The notes under the pieces: generated by a model | Told to the model about the DNA's origin: nothing | Databases searched by the model: none | What the model saw: only the letters and a program-made list of their open reading frames with translations | Position numbers and translations under genes: made by a program | Assembly: GCA_003222135.1 (NCBI GenBank) | Contig: QHUM01000056.1 | Location: forward strand, 1 to 64,000 | Direction: 5' to 3' | DNA: 64,000 nucleotides | Source of the DNA: Gemmatimonadota bacterium | Lineage (GTDB): Bacteria; Gemmatimonadota; Gemmatimonadetes; Gemmatimonadales; GWC2-71-9 | Part shown: positions 35,545 through 44,590 of the stretch, piece after piece | How the letters are laid out: each line of letters starts with the position of its first letter | How positions within the stretch are numbered: the stretch's first letter is position 1

Positions 35545-37025
35545 CCCGGGTTCTGCGTCAGGTTGGGGTTGATGTCCCGCTCCGATTGCGGGATCGGCAG
35601 CAGGTTGCTCGGGACGCCGTGCACGGTCGTCTCCCCGGGAGCGATGGTCTGCAGCTCGGTGGTTTTTGCCCGGATCACCGCGTCGAGGATTCCCCAGCGC
35701 GACAGGTCGAACCAGCGCTGGCCCTCGAACACGAACTCACGCCGGCGCTCGAGGCGGAGCGAATCGCGGAACGCCGCCTGCGACAGGCCCGACACGGGCC
35801 CCAGGCCCGCGCGCCCCCGCACGGCGTTCAGCGCCGCCTCGCCGCTCCCGGCGGTCGCCGCGCCGCCCTCGTTGACGGCTTCGGCGTACATCAGGAGCAC
35901 GTCGGCGTAGCGTAACACGATCCAGTCGTTCGCCTGCCGCACCCACTCTCGCGTGTTCATGTTCTCGGCGTCGCTCTCGTCGAGATACTTATCGAACGCC
36001 GGGCCGGGCGGGACGCCCCACGTGAAGGTGCGCCCCATCTGGTCGGTGTACGGCGACACCATGAACGTCCCGTGATTCCCTCGGGTGTCGGCCGGTGCGA
36101 ACAGGTTTTGCAGCGAAGGCGGAATGTACATCAACCCGTAGGCGGCGCCGCCGGGATACCCCAGAGGGAGGCTGAACAGGGTGTGTATGCTCCCTGCACC
36201 GGGATCGAGGATGCCATCGTAGTTGATCTCGAAGATGCTCTCCGAGTTCGTGAGCTTCAACGCGATCCGGAAGTTGTCCTTCCAGTTCGCGAGCAGGACG
36301 TAGTGTCCGCTGGTAATGATCGTTGCGGCGGTCTGCGCCGCTTTGAGCCAATCCTGCTCCGTGAGGTATGCCTTCGCGAGCAGGGCCTGCGCCGCTCCGC
36401 TCGTCGCGCGGCCGACATCGGAACCGGAATAGGCCGGGGGCAGCGCGGTGGCCGCCTCCTGGAGGTCGCTGACGATGAGGGCGTACACCTGCGCCAGCGG
36501 CGTGCGTGACACTGCCAACCCGCTCACCGACGTGACCTCATGCTCCAACAGCGGCACGTCACCGTAGCACCGGACCAGGTTGAAGTAGGCGAGCGCCCGC
36601 AGGAAGTGCGCCTCACCCAGCAGGCGCGTACGCAGCGCCGGGTCCATCGTGATCGCCGGTACGCGGTCCAGCACCGCATTGGCTCGGTTGACGGTACGGT
36701 AGGCGTTGCCCCAGATGTCGCCGATGGGCCACTCGGTGGCGTCGAAGATGTAGTCACTCATGCGGTGACCGTCGGACCCGAACTTGGCGCTCGCGAGGAT
36801 GTCGTCGGTCGCCACGTCCGACACGTACCAGAAGCCGAGCCAGTACGACCACTTGACCTGCTCGTACACGCCGTTCACGGCCGCGACCGCGTCGGACGAG
36901 GTCTTATAGAAGTTCTCCGGGGCGAGCACATCGGACGGGCTCGGGTCGAGAAAGCTGTCGCACGACACCGCCAACGCGAGCGCCACCAGCCCGCCGAGCG
37001 TCGAGAGCAGTTTGGTGCGTTGCAT
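35538..37025 (-). CDS. SusD/RagB-family glycan-binding outer-membrane lipoprotein
   Basis: This 495-residue protein has a lipoprotein signal ending in AVSC (Cys at about 22) and the SusD TPR-like fold: LDPSPSDVLAPENFYKT at the start, GEAHFLRALAYFNLVRCYGDVPL in the middle and RRREFVFEGQRWFDLSRWG near the end. SusD proteins sit over SusC at the cell surface and deliver oligosaccharides to it. It starts 20 bases after the susC stop. Together with ECF/FecR and GH genes it defines a polysaccharide utilization locus. Confidence 0.94.
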   Translation of the reverse strand: MQRTKLLSTLGGLVALALAVSCDSFLDPSPSDVLAPENFYKTSSDAVAAVNGVYEQVKWSYWLGFWYVSDVATDDILASAKFGSDGHRMSDYIFDATEWPIGDIWGNAYRTVNRANAVLDRVPAITMDPALRTRLLGEAHFLRALAYFNLVRCYGDVPLLEHEVTSVSGLAVSRTPLAQVYALIVSDLQEAATALPPAYSGSDVGRATSGAAQALLAKAYLTEQDWLKAAQTAATIITSGHYVLLANWKDNFRIALKLTNSESIFEINYDGILDPGAGSIHTLFSLPLGYPGGAAYGLMYIPPSLQNLFAPADTRGNHGTFMVSPYTDQMGRTFTWGVPPGPAFDKYLDESDAENMNTREWVRQANDWIVLRYADVLLMYAEAVNEGGAATAGSGEAALNAVRGRAGLGPVSGLSQAAFRDSLRLERRREFVFEGQRWFDLSRWGILDAVIRAKTTELQTIAPGETTVHGVPSNLLPIPQSERDINPNLTQNPGW

Positions 37026-37044
37026 ACGATGATCTCCGTTCCGC

Positions 37045-40000
37045 CTAGAAGCCGGCGGAGAATCCGAAAGTGATCTGCCGAACCTGTGGGTACGTGCCGT
37101 AGTCGAATCCCTGAGCGAGGTTCGTTGTGGCGTACTCGGTGATCTCCGGATCGTAGCCGGTATAGTTGGTGACGGTGAAGAAGTTCTGCGCGCTGATGTA
37201 CAGCTGCAGCCGGCTCATGCCCTGGAGATGGACGGCCTGCAGCCAGATGGCGGGAAAGCTGTAAGCCAGCCGGATGTTCTTGCCACGGAGATACGAGCCG
37301 TCCTCGACGAACAGATCGGACTCGCGACTCTCGAACGTGTTGCCGATCTTCGGCGTCGGGACGCCGCGACCGCCGGTCGCCACGTCCACCAGCTGGTTGG
37401 CGGTGCCCCCGGCGGCCGTGAGGAGCGACCGATTGATGTTGTAGATCTTGTTGCCCACGGACCACTGCAGCAGGACGGAGAGCTCGAAGTTGTGGAATGT
37501 AAACCGATTCGCGAGACCCCCGGTGTAGGTGGGCTGCGCGTTGCCGATGATGGTCCGGTCGGCCGAGGTGATCACGCCGTCGCCATCGAGATCCTTGTAC
37601 ACCGGCTGCCCGTTCGCCAGGCTGTCGTACACCCAGCCGTAGAAGGAATTGATTGGCTCGCCCACCTTGAGGACGGTGGGGCTCTGGTGCGCGCCGCCGC
37701 CGACGCCGTACGGATCGATGATGATAGAGTCCGCGCCGAGGTTCGCCACTTCCTGCCGGTTCCAGGCCAGCGCGAGAGACGTCTCCCAGCCGAGGGTGCT
37801 GCCGGACAGGTTCACGGTGTTGACGCTGACCTCGAACCCGCGATTGCGCACGCTGCCGATGTTCTGCAACTGGCTGCCGAACCCCGAGCTCGACGGCACG
37901 CGCGCGTCGAGCAGCAGGTCGTGCGTCTTCTTCTTGTAATAGTCGGCGGTGACGGTGACCCGATGGCCAAGCACCGAGGCGTCCACTCCAGCGTCGAATT
38001 GGTCGGTGGTCTCCCACTTGAGATCGGCATTCGCCAGGCTCGCGGGCACGAAGCCGATCGCGCGGGAGCCGCCGAGCACGTACACAGTGCTGCCCAATGT
38101 CGCGAGTGACTTATAGTTCCCGATGTCCTGATTTCCCGTCCGGCCGTAGCTCGCGCGCAGCTTCAGGTCGTCGAACCAGCCGAGACGCTTCACGAAGCTC
38201 TCATCCGAGGCCCGCCACGCGAACGCCCCCGAGGGGAAGAAGCCGTAGCGGTGGTCCCTGCCGAACTTGGACGACCCATCGACGCGCCCGGTGAGCGTGA
38301 ACAGGTACTTGTCGGCAATCCCCCAGTTGGCGCGGGCGAAGGACGACGCTAACGAGGAGTGGGGCGCCGGGGTCCAGACGCCGACGAATGTCTTCCCTGC
38401 GTACAGGCCGTTCACACCCAGGCCGTCGGTCAGGAAGTCCTGCGCGGTCCCCGAAATCCCTTCGGTGTTGGTGCGCTCGAGCGTCATGCCCGCGAGCAGG
38501 TCGACGTTGTGTAGCTCGCCCAACCGCCGGCTGTAGTGGATCGTGTTCTCGAACGTCCAGCTCAGCGTCTGCGCCTGCCCCCGGCTCCCCTGTCCATTGG
38601 TGGTCAGCCCGGGGAGCACCGTGGACGGTGCGTAGTAGTCCTGCACCGAGTTGAGAAAGTCCATGCCAAGCGTGCTGCGCAGAGTCAGGCCTTCCAGAAC
38701 GTCGTACTCCCCGAACACGTTGCCGATGAGCCGGTTCTGCCGTTCCTCATTCGTGATCTTGAGTGCCGACGCGACGGGGTTCTCGAACGGCCGGCCGGTG
38801 AGCGGATTCGTCCCGGTGAAGTAGTCCCCCCCGGGGCCCGTTACAGACAGCGTGGGGGGGGCCGTCAGAGCGTTGAGCACGACCGGGCTTGGCAACACTT
38901 CTCCTTGGGAGCGGCTGAACGCCAGCCGGTTCCCGACCCGGAGCTTGCGGCTGACGGTGCGATCGAGGTTGAACCGGAACGACCCGCGGCTCAGGTCGCT
39001 CCCGATGATCACGCCGTCGTTCTTGAGCAAGCTGCCCGACACAAAGTAGGCCGTGTTCTGATCGCCGCCCGAGACGGACACGTCGTAGCCGCGCAGCGGG
39101 GCGGTGCGAAAGATCGCATGCTGCCAGTCGGTCCCCCGGCCAAACCCGGCGATATCTGCGGGCGTGTACAGCGGAGGCTGTCCGGCGTTGGTGTACGCGG
39201 CGTTCACCATCTGCGCGAACTGGGTCGCATCCATCAGCGGCAGCTCGCGCCGCACTTCCTGGCGGGCGTAGTACGACCCGAACGAGACGCTGTTCTGACC
39301 CCTCCGCCCGTGCTTCGTCGTGATCAGCACGACCCCGTTGGCGCCCCGGGCGCCGTAAATGGCGACGGCCGAGGCGTCCTTGAGGATGTCGATCGACTCG
39401 ACGTCGTCCGGGTTTAGGGCGGCGAGGGGATTCAAGCCCCGCATCCCCTCGGTCAGCAGGGTGCCCGTCGTGGCGTCGTCCAGGTTCGTCGTGATCGGTA
39501 CGCCGTCGATCACGTACAGCGGGTCGTTGCCCGCGGAAATGGAATTGCCGCCGCGGATGCGTACCATCGCGCCGGCGCCCGGCTGGCCGCTCGAGGTCAC
39601 GACCTGCACGCCGGGCGCGCGACCGAGCAGGGATTGCTCGAGCGACGTCACGGGCGCGGCCGCGATCTGATCGGCCGAGACGGACGAGACCGCTCCCGTC
39701 AGCTCGCGTCGCGCCGCCGTGCCGTAGCCGATCGCGACCACCTGCTCGAGCTCGGTCGCCTGGGCAGTCAGGGTGAAGTCCACCGTGCTGTCCTGGTCGG
39801 CCACCACGGTGACGGGCTTCGAGACTGGAGTGAAGCCGATCCGCGCAGCCCGAACGGTGTGCGATCCAGGCGGCACGTTCGCGATGCGATACGCGCCGTC
39901 GTCGGCCGACCGCGCGCTCAACCCCGTGCCCTCGACCGTGACGGTGGCCACCGCGATCCCCTGCTTGGTGACGGAGTCGGTGACGTGCCCGACAATCGCT

Positions 40001-40455
40001 CCGACCTGGGGCTCGCCCATGACGCCGCGCTTCACTAAAGCCGCCCGCCCGCTCGAGGTCAGCAGTACGTCCACCCCGGCGTCGTACAGCACCGCGCTCA
40101 ATACCGCGCCCACGGTAAGATTGGACGCGCTCAGGGTGACCGGAGCCTCGAGTGGCACGACCGCGGCGCTGTAGGTGAGACGCAGCCCCGCTTTGCGCGC
40201 GATCTCGGACAACGCGTCGCCGAGGGGCATCCCCTGCCAGTCGACCGTGATCAGCCGCCGGAAGACGGCGGCGTTGCTCGCGTCCGACCAGCGGACCGCG
40301 GCGTCGGCAGCGGTGCCGGCCGTCAGCGCGAGGAACCGCGGACCGGCGGCGGCGAGTGCGACTTCCCCCGGCGGATCTTGCGCGGCCGCCGCGAGCGGCA
40401 TCCCTGCTCCCGCTGCGGCGAGCACCGCGGCGAGCACCATGGCTGCGACCTTCAT
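37045..40455 (-). CDS. SusC/RagA-type TonB-dependent receptor with N-terminal STN domain
   Basis: This 1136-residue outer-membrane transporter has a signal peptide (1-25) and an STN signalling domain (about 68-145, ITVDWQGMPLGDALSEIARK). A carboxypeptidase-D-like domain (152-232) is followed by a plug with the SusC signature IRGGNSISAGNDPLYVIDGV (300-319) and a 22-strand-type barrel ending ITFGFSAGF. The STN domain talks to FecR-like anti-sigma factors, matching the FecR gene directly upstream. ATG 40455 has GGAGG upstream; the longer frame to 40659 is inside fecR. Confidence 0.95.
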   Translation of the reverse strand: MKVAAMVLAAVLAAAGAGMPLAAAAQDPPGEVALAAAGPRFLALTAGTAADAAVRWSDASNAAVFRRLITVDWQGMPLGDALSEIARKAGLRLTYSAAVVPLEAPVTLSASNLTVGAVLSAVLYDAGVDVLLTSSGRAALVKRGVMGEPQVGAIVGHVTDSVTKQGIAVATVTVEGTGLSARSADDGAYRIANVPPGSHTVRAARIGFTPVSKPVTVVADQDSTVDFTLTAQATELEQVVAIGYGTAARRELTGAVSSVSADQIAAAPVTSLEQSLLGRAPGVQVVTSSGQPGAGAMVRIRGGNSISAGNDPLYVIDGVPITTNLDDATTGTLLTEGMRGLNPLAALNPDDVESIDILKDASAVAIYGARGANGVVLITTKHGRRGQNSVSFGSYYARQEVRRELPLMDATQFAQMVNAAYTNAGQPPLYTPADIAGFGRGTDWQHAIFRTAPLRGYDVSVSGGDQNTAYFVSGSLLKNDGVIIGSDLSRGSFRFNLDRTVSRKLRVGNRLAFSRSQGEVLPSPVVLNALTAPPTLSVTGPGGDYFTGTNPLTGRPFENPVASALKITNEERQNRLIGNVFGEYDVLEGLTLRSTLGMDFLNSVQDYYAPSTVLPGLTTNGQGSRGQAQTLSWTFENTIHYSRRLGELHNVDLLAGMTLERTNTEGISGTAQDFLTDGLGVNGLYAGKTFVGVWTPAPHSSLASSFARANWGIADKYLFTLTGRVDGSSKFGRDHRYGFFPSGAFAWRASDESFVKRLGWFDDLKLRASYGRTGNQDIGNYKSLATLGSTVYVLGGSRAIGFVPASLANADLKWETTDQFDAGVDASVLGHRVTVTADYYKKKTHDLLLDARVPSSSGFGSQLQNIGSVRNRGFEVSVNTVNLSGSTLGWETSLALAWNRQEVANLGADSIIIDPYGVGGGAHQSPTVLKVGEPINSFYGWVYDSLANGQPVYKDLDGDGVITSADRTIIGNAQPTYTGGLANRFTFHNFELSVLLQWSVGNKIYNINRSLLTAAGGTANQLVDVATGGRGVPTPKIGNTFESRESDLFVEDGSYLRGKNIRLAYSFPAIWLQAVHLQGMSRLQLYISAQNFFTVTNYTGYDPEITEYATTNLAQGFDYGTYPQVRQITFGFSAGF

Positions 40456-40481
40456 GCGAACCTCCCTCCGACGTTGGCGCG

Positions 40482-41483
40482 TCACCGTGCGGCCCGGACC
40501 ATCGAGATCGTCACTGATCGCCCGCTCCACTCGTACCTGGCCCCCACGGCGGACGTGATCAGAGTAAGGACTTCGGAAACCGGCTCGCTCGAGTAGGACC
40601 CCGTGATCGGCCGGCGCGCGAGTGTGGAGTCGATCACCAGCACGTCGAGGTCGTACCATCGCCCGAGCCGTTGCGCTGCCTCGGAGAGCGGCACACTGGT
40701 GAACACCAGGCGTCCTCGGGTCCAGGCGAGCTCATTCGTGACGTCGGCGCCTTGCAGCACGCGCACCGCGCCGGCGCGCGACAGCGTGGCCACCTGCCCG
40801 GCGCGCAGCCGCGTTTCCGCCGCCCCGGGTTGCGCCGGCAGGGCAAGCGCCACGGCGCCCTCCGCCACGGCGACGCGCTCGGCGGCATCGCCGTACGCGT
40901 GGACAACGAATCGAGTCCCGATCGCCCGAATCGCGCCGCCCGCAGTGTGTACCACGAAGGGGCGCGCGCCGTCGTGCACCACGCTGAAGTACGCCTCGCC
41001 CTCGAGGTAGACGTCGCGCCCGCGCGGTGCGAACCGGACCGGGACGCCCAGCCGGCTGTCGGCGTTGAGGGTGATCTCCGTCCCGTCGAGCAGCCGGAAG
41101 ACCGCCCGCCGCCCCTTGGGAGTGGCGTACTCCCGCAGCGCGGGCGGCCGCGCGACCGGGTGCGCCCCGAGCCACCACACGCCCCCGACGCCGAGCAGCA
41201 CAACGAGCCCGGCCGCGATCGCGGGAGGGCGCCACCGCGACGCCACCGACCTCGCGGGTCGCGCCGTCTGGGCCAGGCCGCGCCGCAAGCGGCGCCAGGC
41301 GGCGTCGGTGTCGTAGGATGGCTCGTATTGTCGGGCATCGGCCGCCCACGCCGCCTGCAGCGCCGCGACCGCGGTGCGGCGCTCGGCGTCGGCCCCCAGC
41401 CAAGCCTCGACGGCGGCGCGCTCCTCCGGGGAAGCCTGCCCGCTCAGGTAGCGGCCGAGCACGATGTAGTCGACCGTCATCAT
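40482..41483 (-). CDS. FecR-family anti-sigma regulator
   Basis: This 333-residue inner-membrane regulator has a cytosolic N-terminal anti-sigma region (1-80) and one transmembrane helix (AIAAGLVVLLGVGGVWWLG, about 88-106). The periplasmic FecR domain follows (DGTEITLNADSRLGVPVRF, FVVHTAGGAIRAIGTRF), then a C-terminal STN-like/DUF4974 domain (LSEAAQRLGRWYDLDVLVID). It should hold the upstream ECF sigma until the SusC STN domain signals substrate. ATG 41483 follows the sigma stop by 27 bases. Confidence 0.92.
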   Translation of the reverse strand: MMTVDYIVLGRYLSGQASPEERAAVEAWLGADAERRTAVAALQAAWAADARQYEPSYDTDAAWRRLRRGLAQTARPARSVASRWRPPAIAAGLVVLLGVGGVWWLGAHPVARPPALREYATPKGRRAVFRLLDGTEITLNADSRLGVPVRFAPRGRDVYLEGEAYFSVVHDGARPFVVHTAGGAIRAIGTRFVVHAYGDAAERVAVAEGAVALALPAQPGAAETRLRAGQVATLSRAGAVRVLQGADVTNELAWTRGRLVFTSVPLSEAAQRLGRWYDLDVLVIDSTLARRPITGSYSSEPVSEVLTLITSAVGARYEWSGRSVTISMVRAAR

Positions 41484-41510
41484 GGTGTTATGACGCCGCA
41501 GCAGGGGGGA

Positions 41511-42095
41511 TTACTTACCGGCCGAAGCCATCGCCTTCCTGAGGACCGCCAGCGCTCGTCCGATATGCACGCCGACGGTCTTGGGTGAGATAGTCATCCG
41601 CAGCGCCACCTCGCGGTAGCTCAAGCCTTCCCGCCGGCTCAGCACGAACGCCGCGCGGGTACGCGGGGGCAGCCCGGCGAGGGCGCGCTCCAGCCGGCGC
41701 CACAGCTCCTCGGCCTCGAACTCCGCGTCCGCCGGCGCCGCAGTGGTGCCACCGCTCTCTTCCAGGATCAGCAAGGGCGCGGCACGCCGCCGCACGGCCG
41801 TCCGACGGATCTGGCTGATGGCGCGGCGGCGCACGGCCGCGTAGAGATAGTGCCGCACGTCGCCCACCACCCAGTGGGCGCGATCTTCCCAGATGCGCGC
41901 GAACACCCCCTGCACCGCGTCCTCGGCCGCATCCCGGCTGCCGAGGTAAGTGGCAACGTAGCGGCACAGCGGGTCGTAGTAGGCCCGGAACACCGCCTCG
42001 AACGCGGCCTCGTCTCCCGCCCGGATGCGCGCCACCCACTCCGGCGCCAACGCGCTCGACAGAACGGCGGAACGACGACGCAACTCGAAGGCCAT
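41511..42095 (-). CDS. ECF sigma factor (FecI/Bacteroidota-type)
   Basis: This is a 194-residue extracytoplasmic-function sigma factor. Region 2 covers about 25-95 (DEAAFEAVFRAYYDPLCRYV, AAEDAVQGVFARIWE) and region 4 about 130-185 (LPPRTRAAFVLSRREGLSYREVALRM, SPKTVGVHIGRAL). Gene order sigma-fecR-susC-susD matches regulated glycan loci of Bacteroidota. ATG 42095 is preceded by a possible promoter at 42105-42133 and lacks a clear ribosome binding site. Confidence 0.93.
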   Translation of the reverse strand: MAFELRRRSAVLSSALAPEWVARIRAGDEAAFEAVFRAYYDPLCRYVATYLGSRDAAEDAVQGVFARIWEDRAHWVVGDVRHYLYAAVRRRAISQIRRTAVRRRAAPLLILEESGGTTAAPADAEFEAEELWRRLERALAGLPPRTRAAFVLSRREGLSYREVALRMTISPKTVGVHIGRALAVLRKAMASAGK

Positions 42096-42104
42096 GGGCC
42101 CGTT

Positions 42105-42133
42105 GATATATGGCGAGCTTGCATGGGGCGCAA
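42105..42133 (-). promoter_or_regulatory. Possible promoter of the ECF sigma gene
   Basis: On the minus strand TTGCGC (42133-42128) and TATATC (42110-42105) are 17 bases apart. The -10-like box lies nine bases before the ATG, implying a very short or absent leader. Matches to consensus are only partial. Confidence 0.25.
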
Positions 42134-42170
42134 GAACGGGGCCAACGCAGGGAGGTGAAAGACTCGAGCG

Positions 42171-43805
42171 CTAGTGGGGCGGCCGAGCGAGCGCCAGCAA
42201 CGCCTGTCTCCGCGCCGCGAGCAGGACGGCCGGGTCGCGCGGGTACGTCGTGAACGACGGAATGACCGCACGCAGGGCCGCCAGCGCCGCCCGGGGGTCG
42301 CGTCGACGCCACAGCGCGAACAAGGCGTGATCCTCCACGCCGTCGCGGAACGCTTCCCAGCGGAGGCTCGAGCGAGGACCATCGCGGCCAGGATACACGA
42401 TGAAGTCGTCGCCTGGCGCGAACAGGCCCTTGTTGGGGTCGACGTCGCGCGGCCATTGATTCAAGCCCCAATGCAACCAGCCACTCAGCCCATAGCGCGA
42501 CGCCATCCAGGGGAGCAAGCGGGTCTTCAATAGAGGGTAGTCGATCAGGCGATTGGGGTACGCGCCCTGCGGCAGCCAGGACGTGTAGCACCACAGTTCC
42601 ATGTTGCCCGCTTGCTGGCGCGCTCGATAACTGTCGTACCACCGCTCCAGGAAGCTCAGCTCCACCACCCAGATCTCCAGGTCGCGCCCGAAATCCGGCG
42701 CCTGGATGGCTTCGATCCGCTGCAACCGGGGAGCCGCCGCGTGCACGCGCCGCGAGAGCGCGCGCCAGGAATCGACGTTCTCCACGATCGGCTCATCGGC
42801 GACATGGATGACCGCCCGGTCGATCCAGCCGCGCTCGACCAGGTGGCGTTGGAGGTCCTTCAGGAAATCCTCGAGCGGCACTTGGGTGGTGTCGCCGCTC
42901 GCCGTGACGACGGCGGGACGCGGCGACGGCTCGAACGGGTTGGTCCATGCCCACGGTTCCGTGCGACGTCCAACATGCATCAGCTCGATATCGCTCAAGC
43001 CCGCGGCAAAGCAGATCTGGACCCAGCGATCGAACCGGCCGTAGTCGAACGCGTACGAGCCGTCGGGCGCGCGGCTGACGCGAATCAGCTCGAGATCGGT
43101 CTCGAACATCGTCTGGCCGTGGGCGCGCATGTCCTCCGCATAGGCGCTGAGCAGCCTCCAGTGCCGCTCGCTCCATTCCTCCACCTGATGCTCTTGGGCA
43201 ATGGCCCGCGAGCTGAACCAGTGCGTTACCCTGAGCGACGGGAGGTCGGGCAAGGAGACCGGCACGACGTCGACCGTCAGTCCGACCGTTCGCAGCAGCC
43301 TGGCACCGGCTCGAAGCGACACGGTGCCGTGGTAGACGCCGGGCTCGGCTGCGCGCGGAATCGTCACTCGCACGAGTGCGGGCTGGCTCGACCCGGCGCA
43401 CAATGTCACGGTCTCGTCGTCCAGCAAAGGGTCGGGGAAGTCGTCCGGCGCACGACGCACCAGCTCGCTCTCGGGAGTGTGGTCGGAGTTGCGGCTCAGC
43501 CATACGTATCCGATCCAATTGACGCGGACGGCGCCCGTAGCGAGCCGGCGGCCACGCGTGCCGATCAGGAGGGATGGTTCAACGCGAATCGAGTCGAGGC
43601 AGCTCGCTCTTGCCCGCAGCACGATCTGTGCGGACTCGGTTTCGCCGCGAGCCGCGATCAGTCGAATGGTCGCGGCGGCGCGCGGGGGTTTCGTCGTGTT
43701 GCGAAAGACGTTTTCGAGTGAGGGCGTGGTCCAGACGTCAACCGGGTTCTGCAACGTCGCCGCCTGGACGACCGCCAGCAGCAGCAACAGGGCCGGCGTG
43801 GTCAC
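42171..43805 (-). CDS. DUF4091 / GH123-like exported glycosidase
   Basis: This 544-residue exported protein has a signal peptide (MTTPALLLLLAVVQA). An N-terminal beta-sandwich precedes a barrel with HVADEP at residues 335-340; an adjacent Asp-Glu pair (D337, E338) is the substrate-assisted catalytic pair of GH123, which acts on N-acetylgalactosaminides. A C-terminal region has WLHWGLNQWP and the usual DGVEDHALF. DUF4091 members mostly lack tested activity. GTG 43805 overlaps the GH16 stop as GTGA, so it belongs to the same operon. Confidence 0.82.
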   Translation of the reverse strand: MTTPALLLLLAVVQAATLQNPVDVWTTPSLENVFRNTTKPPRAAATIRLIAARGETESAQIVLRARASCLDSIRVEPSLLIGTRGRRLATGAVRVNWIGYVWLSRNSDHTPESELVRRAPDDFPDPLLDDETVTLCAGSSQPALVRVTIPRAAEPGVYHGTVSLRAGARLLRTVGLTVDVVPVSLPDLPSLRVTHWFSSRAIAQEHQVEEWSERHWRLLSAYAEDMRAHGQTMFETDLELIRVSRAPDGSYAFDYGRFDRWVQICFAAGLSDIELMHVGRRTEPWAWTNPFEPSPRPAVVTASGDTTQVPLEDFLKDLQRHLVERGWIDRAVIHVADEPIVENVDSWRALSRRVHAAAPRLQRIEAIQAPDFGRDLEIWVVELSFLERWYDSYRARQQAGNMELWCYTSWLPQGAYPNRLIDYPLLKTRLLPWMASRYGLSGWLHWGLNQWPRDVDPNKGLFAPGDDFIVYPGRDGPRSSLRWEAFRDGVEDHALFALWRRRDPRAALAALRAVIPSFTTYPRDPAVLLAARRQALLALARPPH

Positions 43806-44590
43806 CCGCGCTTCTCGTACACCCGCACATAATCCACCCGCATCGTCTGCGGGAAGACGGTAGTTGCATCCGGATTACCCGGCCAGTAACCACCCACGGC
43901 CACGTTGAGAAGGATGAAAAAGGGGTGGTCGTACACCCACCGCCCGGGCAGGGAATTCGGGGTGACGGTCTTGTACAGCACGTCGTCTACGTACCAGCGA
44001 ATCGCAGCCGGCTCCCACTCGACGGCGTAGACGTGAAACGTGTCGGCAAACGCGCCCGCCGGCAGGTCGTACGCGCTGCTGATGCCAGCCGCACCCGAGT
44101 ACCCCGGGCCGTGTACTGTGCCGTGCACCCGGCCCGGTTCCTTGCCGATGTTCTCCATGATGTCGATCTCGCCGCACGCGGGCCAGCCGACGGAGGGGAT
44201 GTCGTCGCCCAGCATCCAGAACGCGGGCCACAGCCCCTGTCCGCGCGGTATCTGAATACGGGCCTCGATGCGACCGTACTTCCACGCGCCCAAACCCTGG
44301 GTCTTGAGTCGGGCCGAGGTGTACCCGCGGGTGGCGAGCGACTCCCGGCGGGCCTCGATGACGAGGTAGCCCGCATCGATGTGCGCGTTCTCGACCCGGT
44401 CGGTGTAGAACTCGAGCTCGCCGTTCCCCCAGCCATCGCCCCCGGTCTCCCGTACCCATTTCGTGGCGTCGAGCACCGGCCCGTCGAACTCGTCATGCCA
44501 CACCAGGCGCCACTGCGGGGGTCCGGCTGCGGGAGCGGCGAGCGCCGAACACGCGGCGACGGCGAGCCCGAGCAGGATGCGGGTCACCAC
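43802..44590 (-). CDS. GH16 endo-beta-1,3-glucanase (laminarinase-like)
   Basis: This 262-residue exported retaining glucanase has a lipobox-like AVAAC (Cys14) and a beta-jellyroll domain starting WRLVWHDEFDG. The catalytic motif GEIDIMENIG has E141 as nucleophile, D143 as helper and E146 as acid/base; the extra-Met EIDIME form is typical of laminarinases. GTG 44590 has GGAGG upstream and abuts the TPR gene stop. It would cut beta-1,3-glucan at the surface for SusCD uptake. Confidence 0.92.
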   Translation of the reverse strand: MVTRILLGLAVAACSALAAPAAGPPQWRLVWHDEFDGPVLDATKWVRETGGDGWGNGELEFYTDRVENAHIDAGYLVIEARRESLATRGYTSARLKTQGLGAWKYGRIEARIQIPRGQGLWPAFWMLGDDIPSVGWPACGEIDIMENIGKEPGRVHGTVHGPGYSGAAGISSAYDLPAGAFADTFHVYAVEWEPAAIRWYVDDVLYKTVTPNSLPGRWVYDHPFFILLNVAVGGYWPGNPDATTVFPQTMRVDYVRVYEKRG

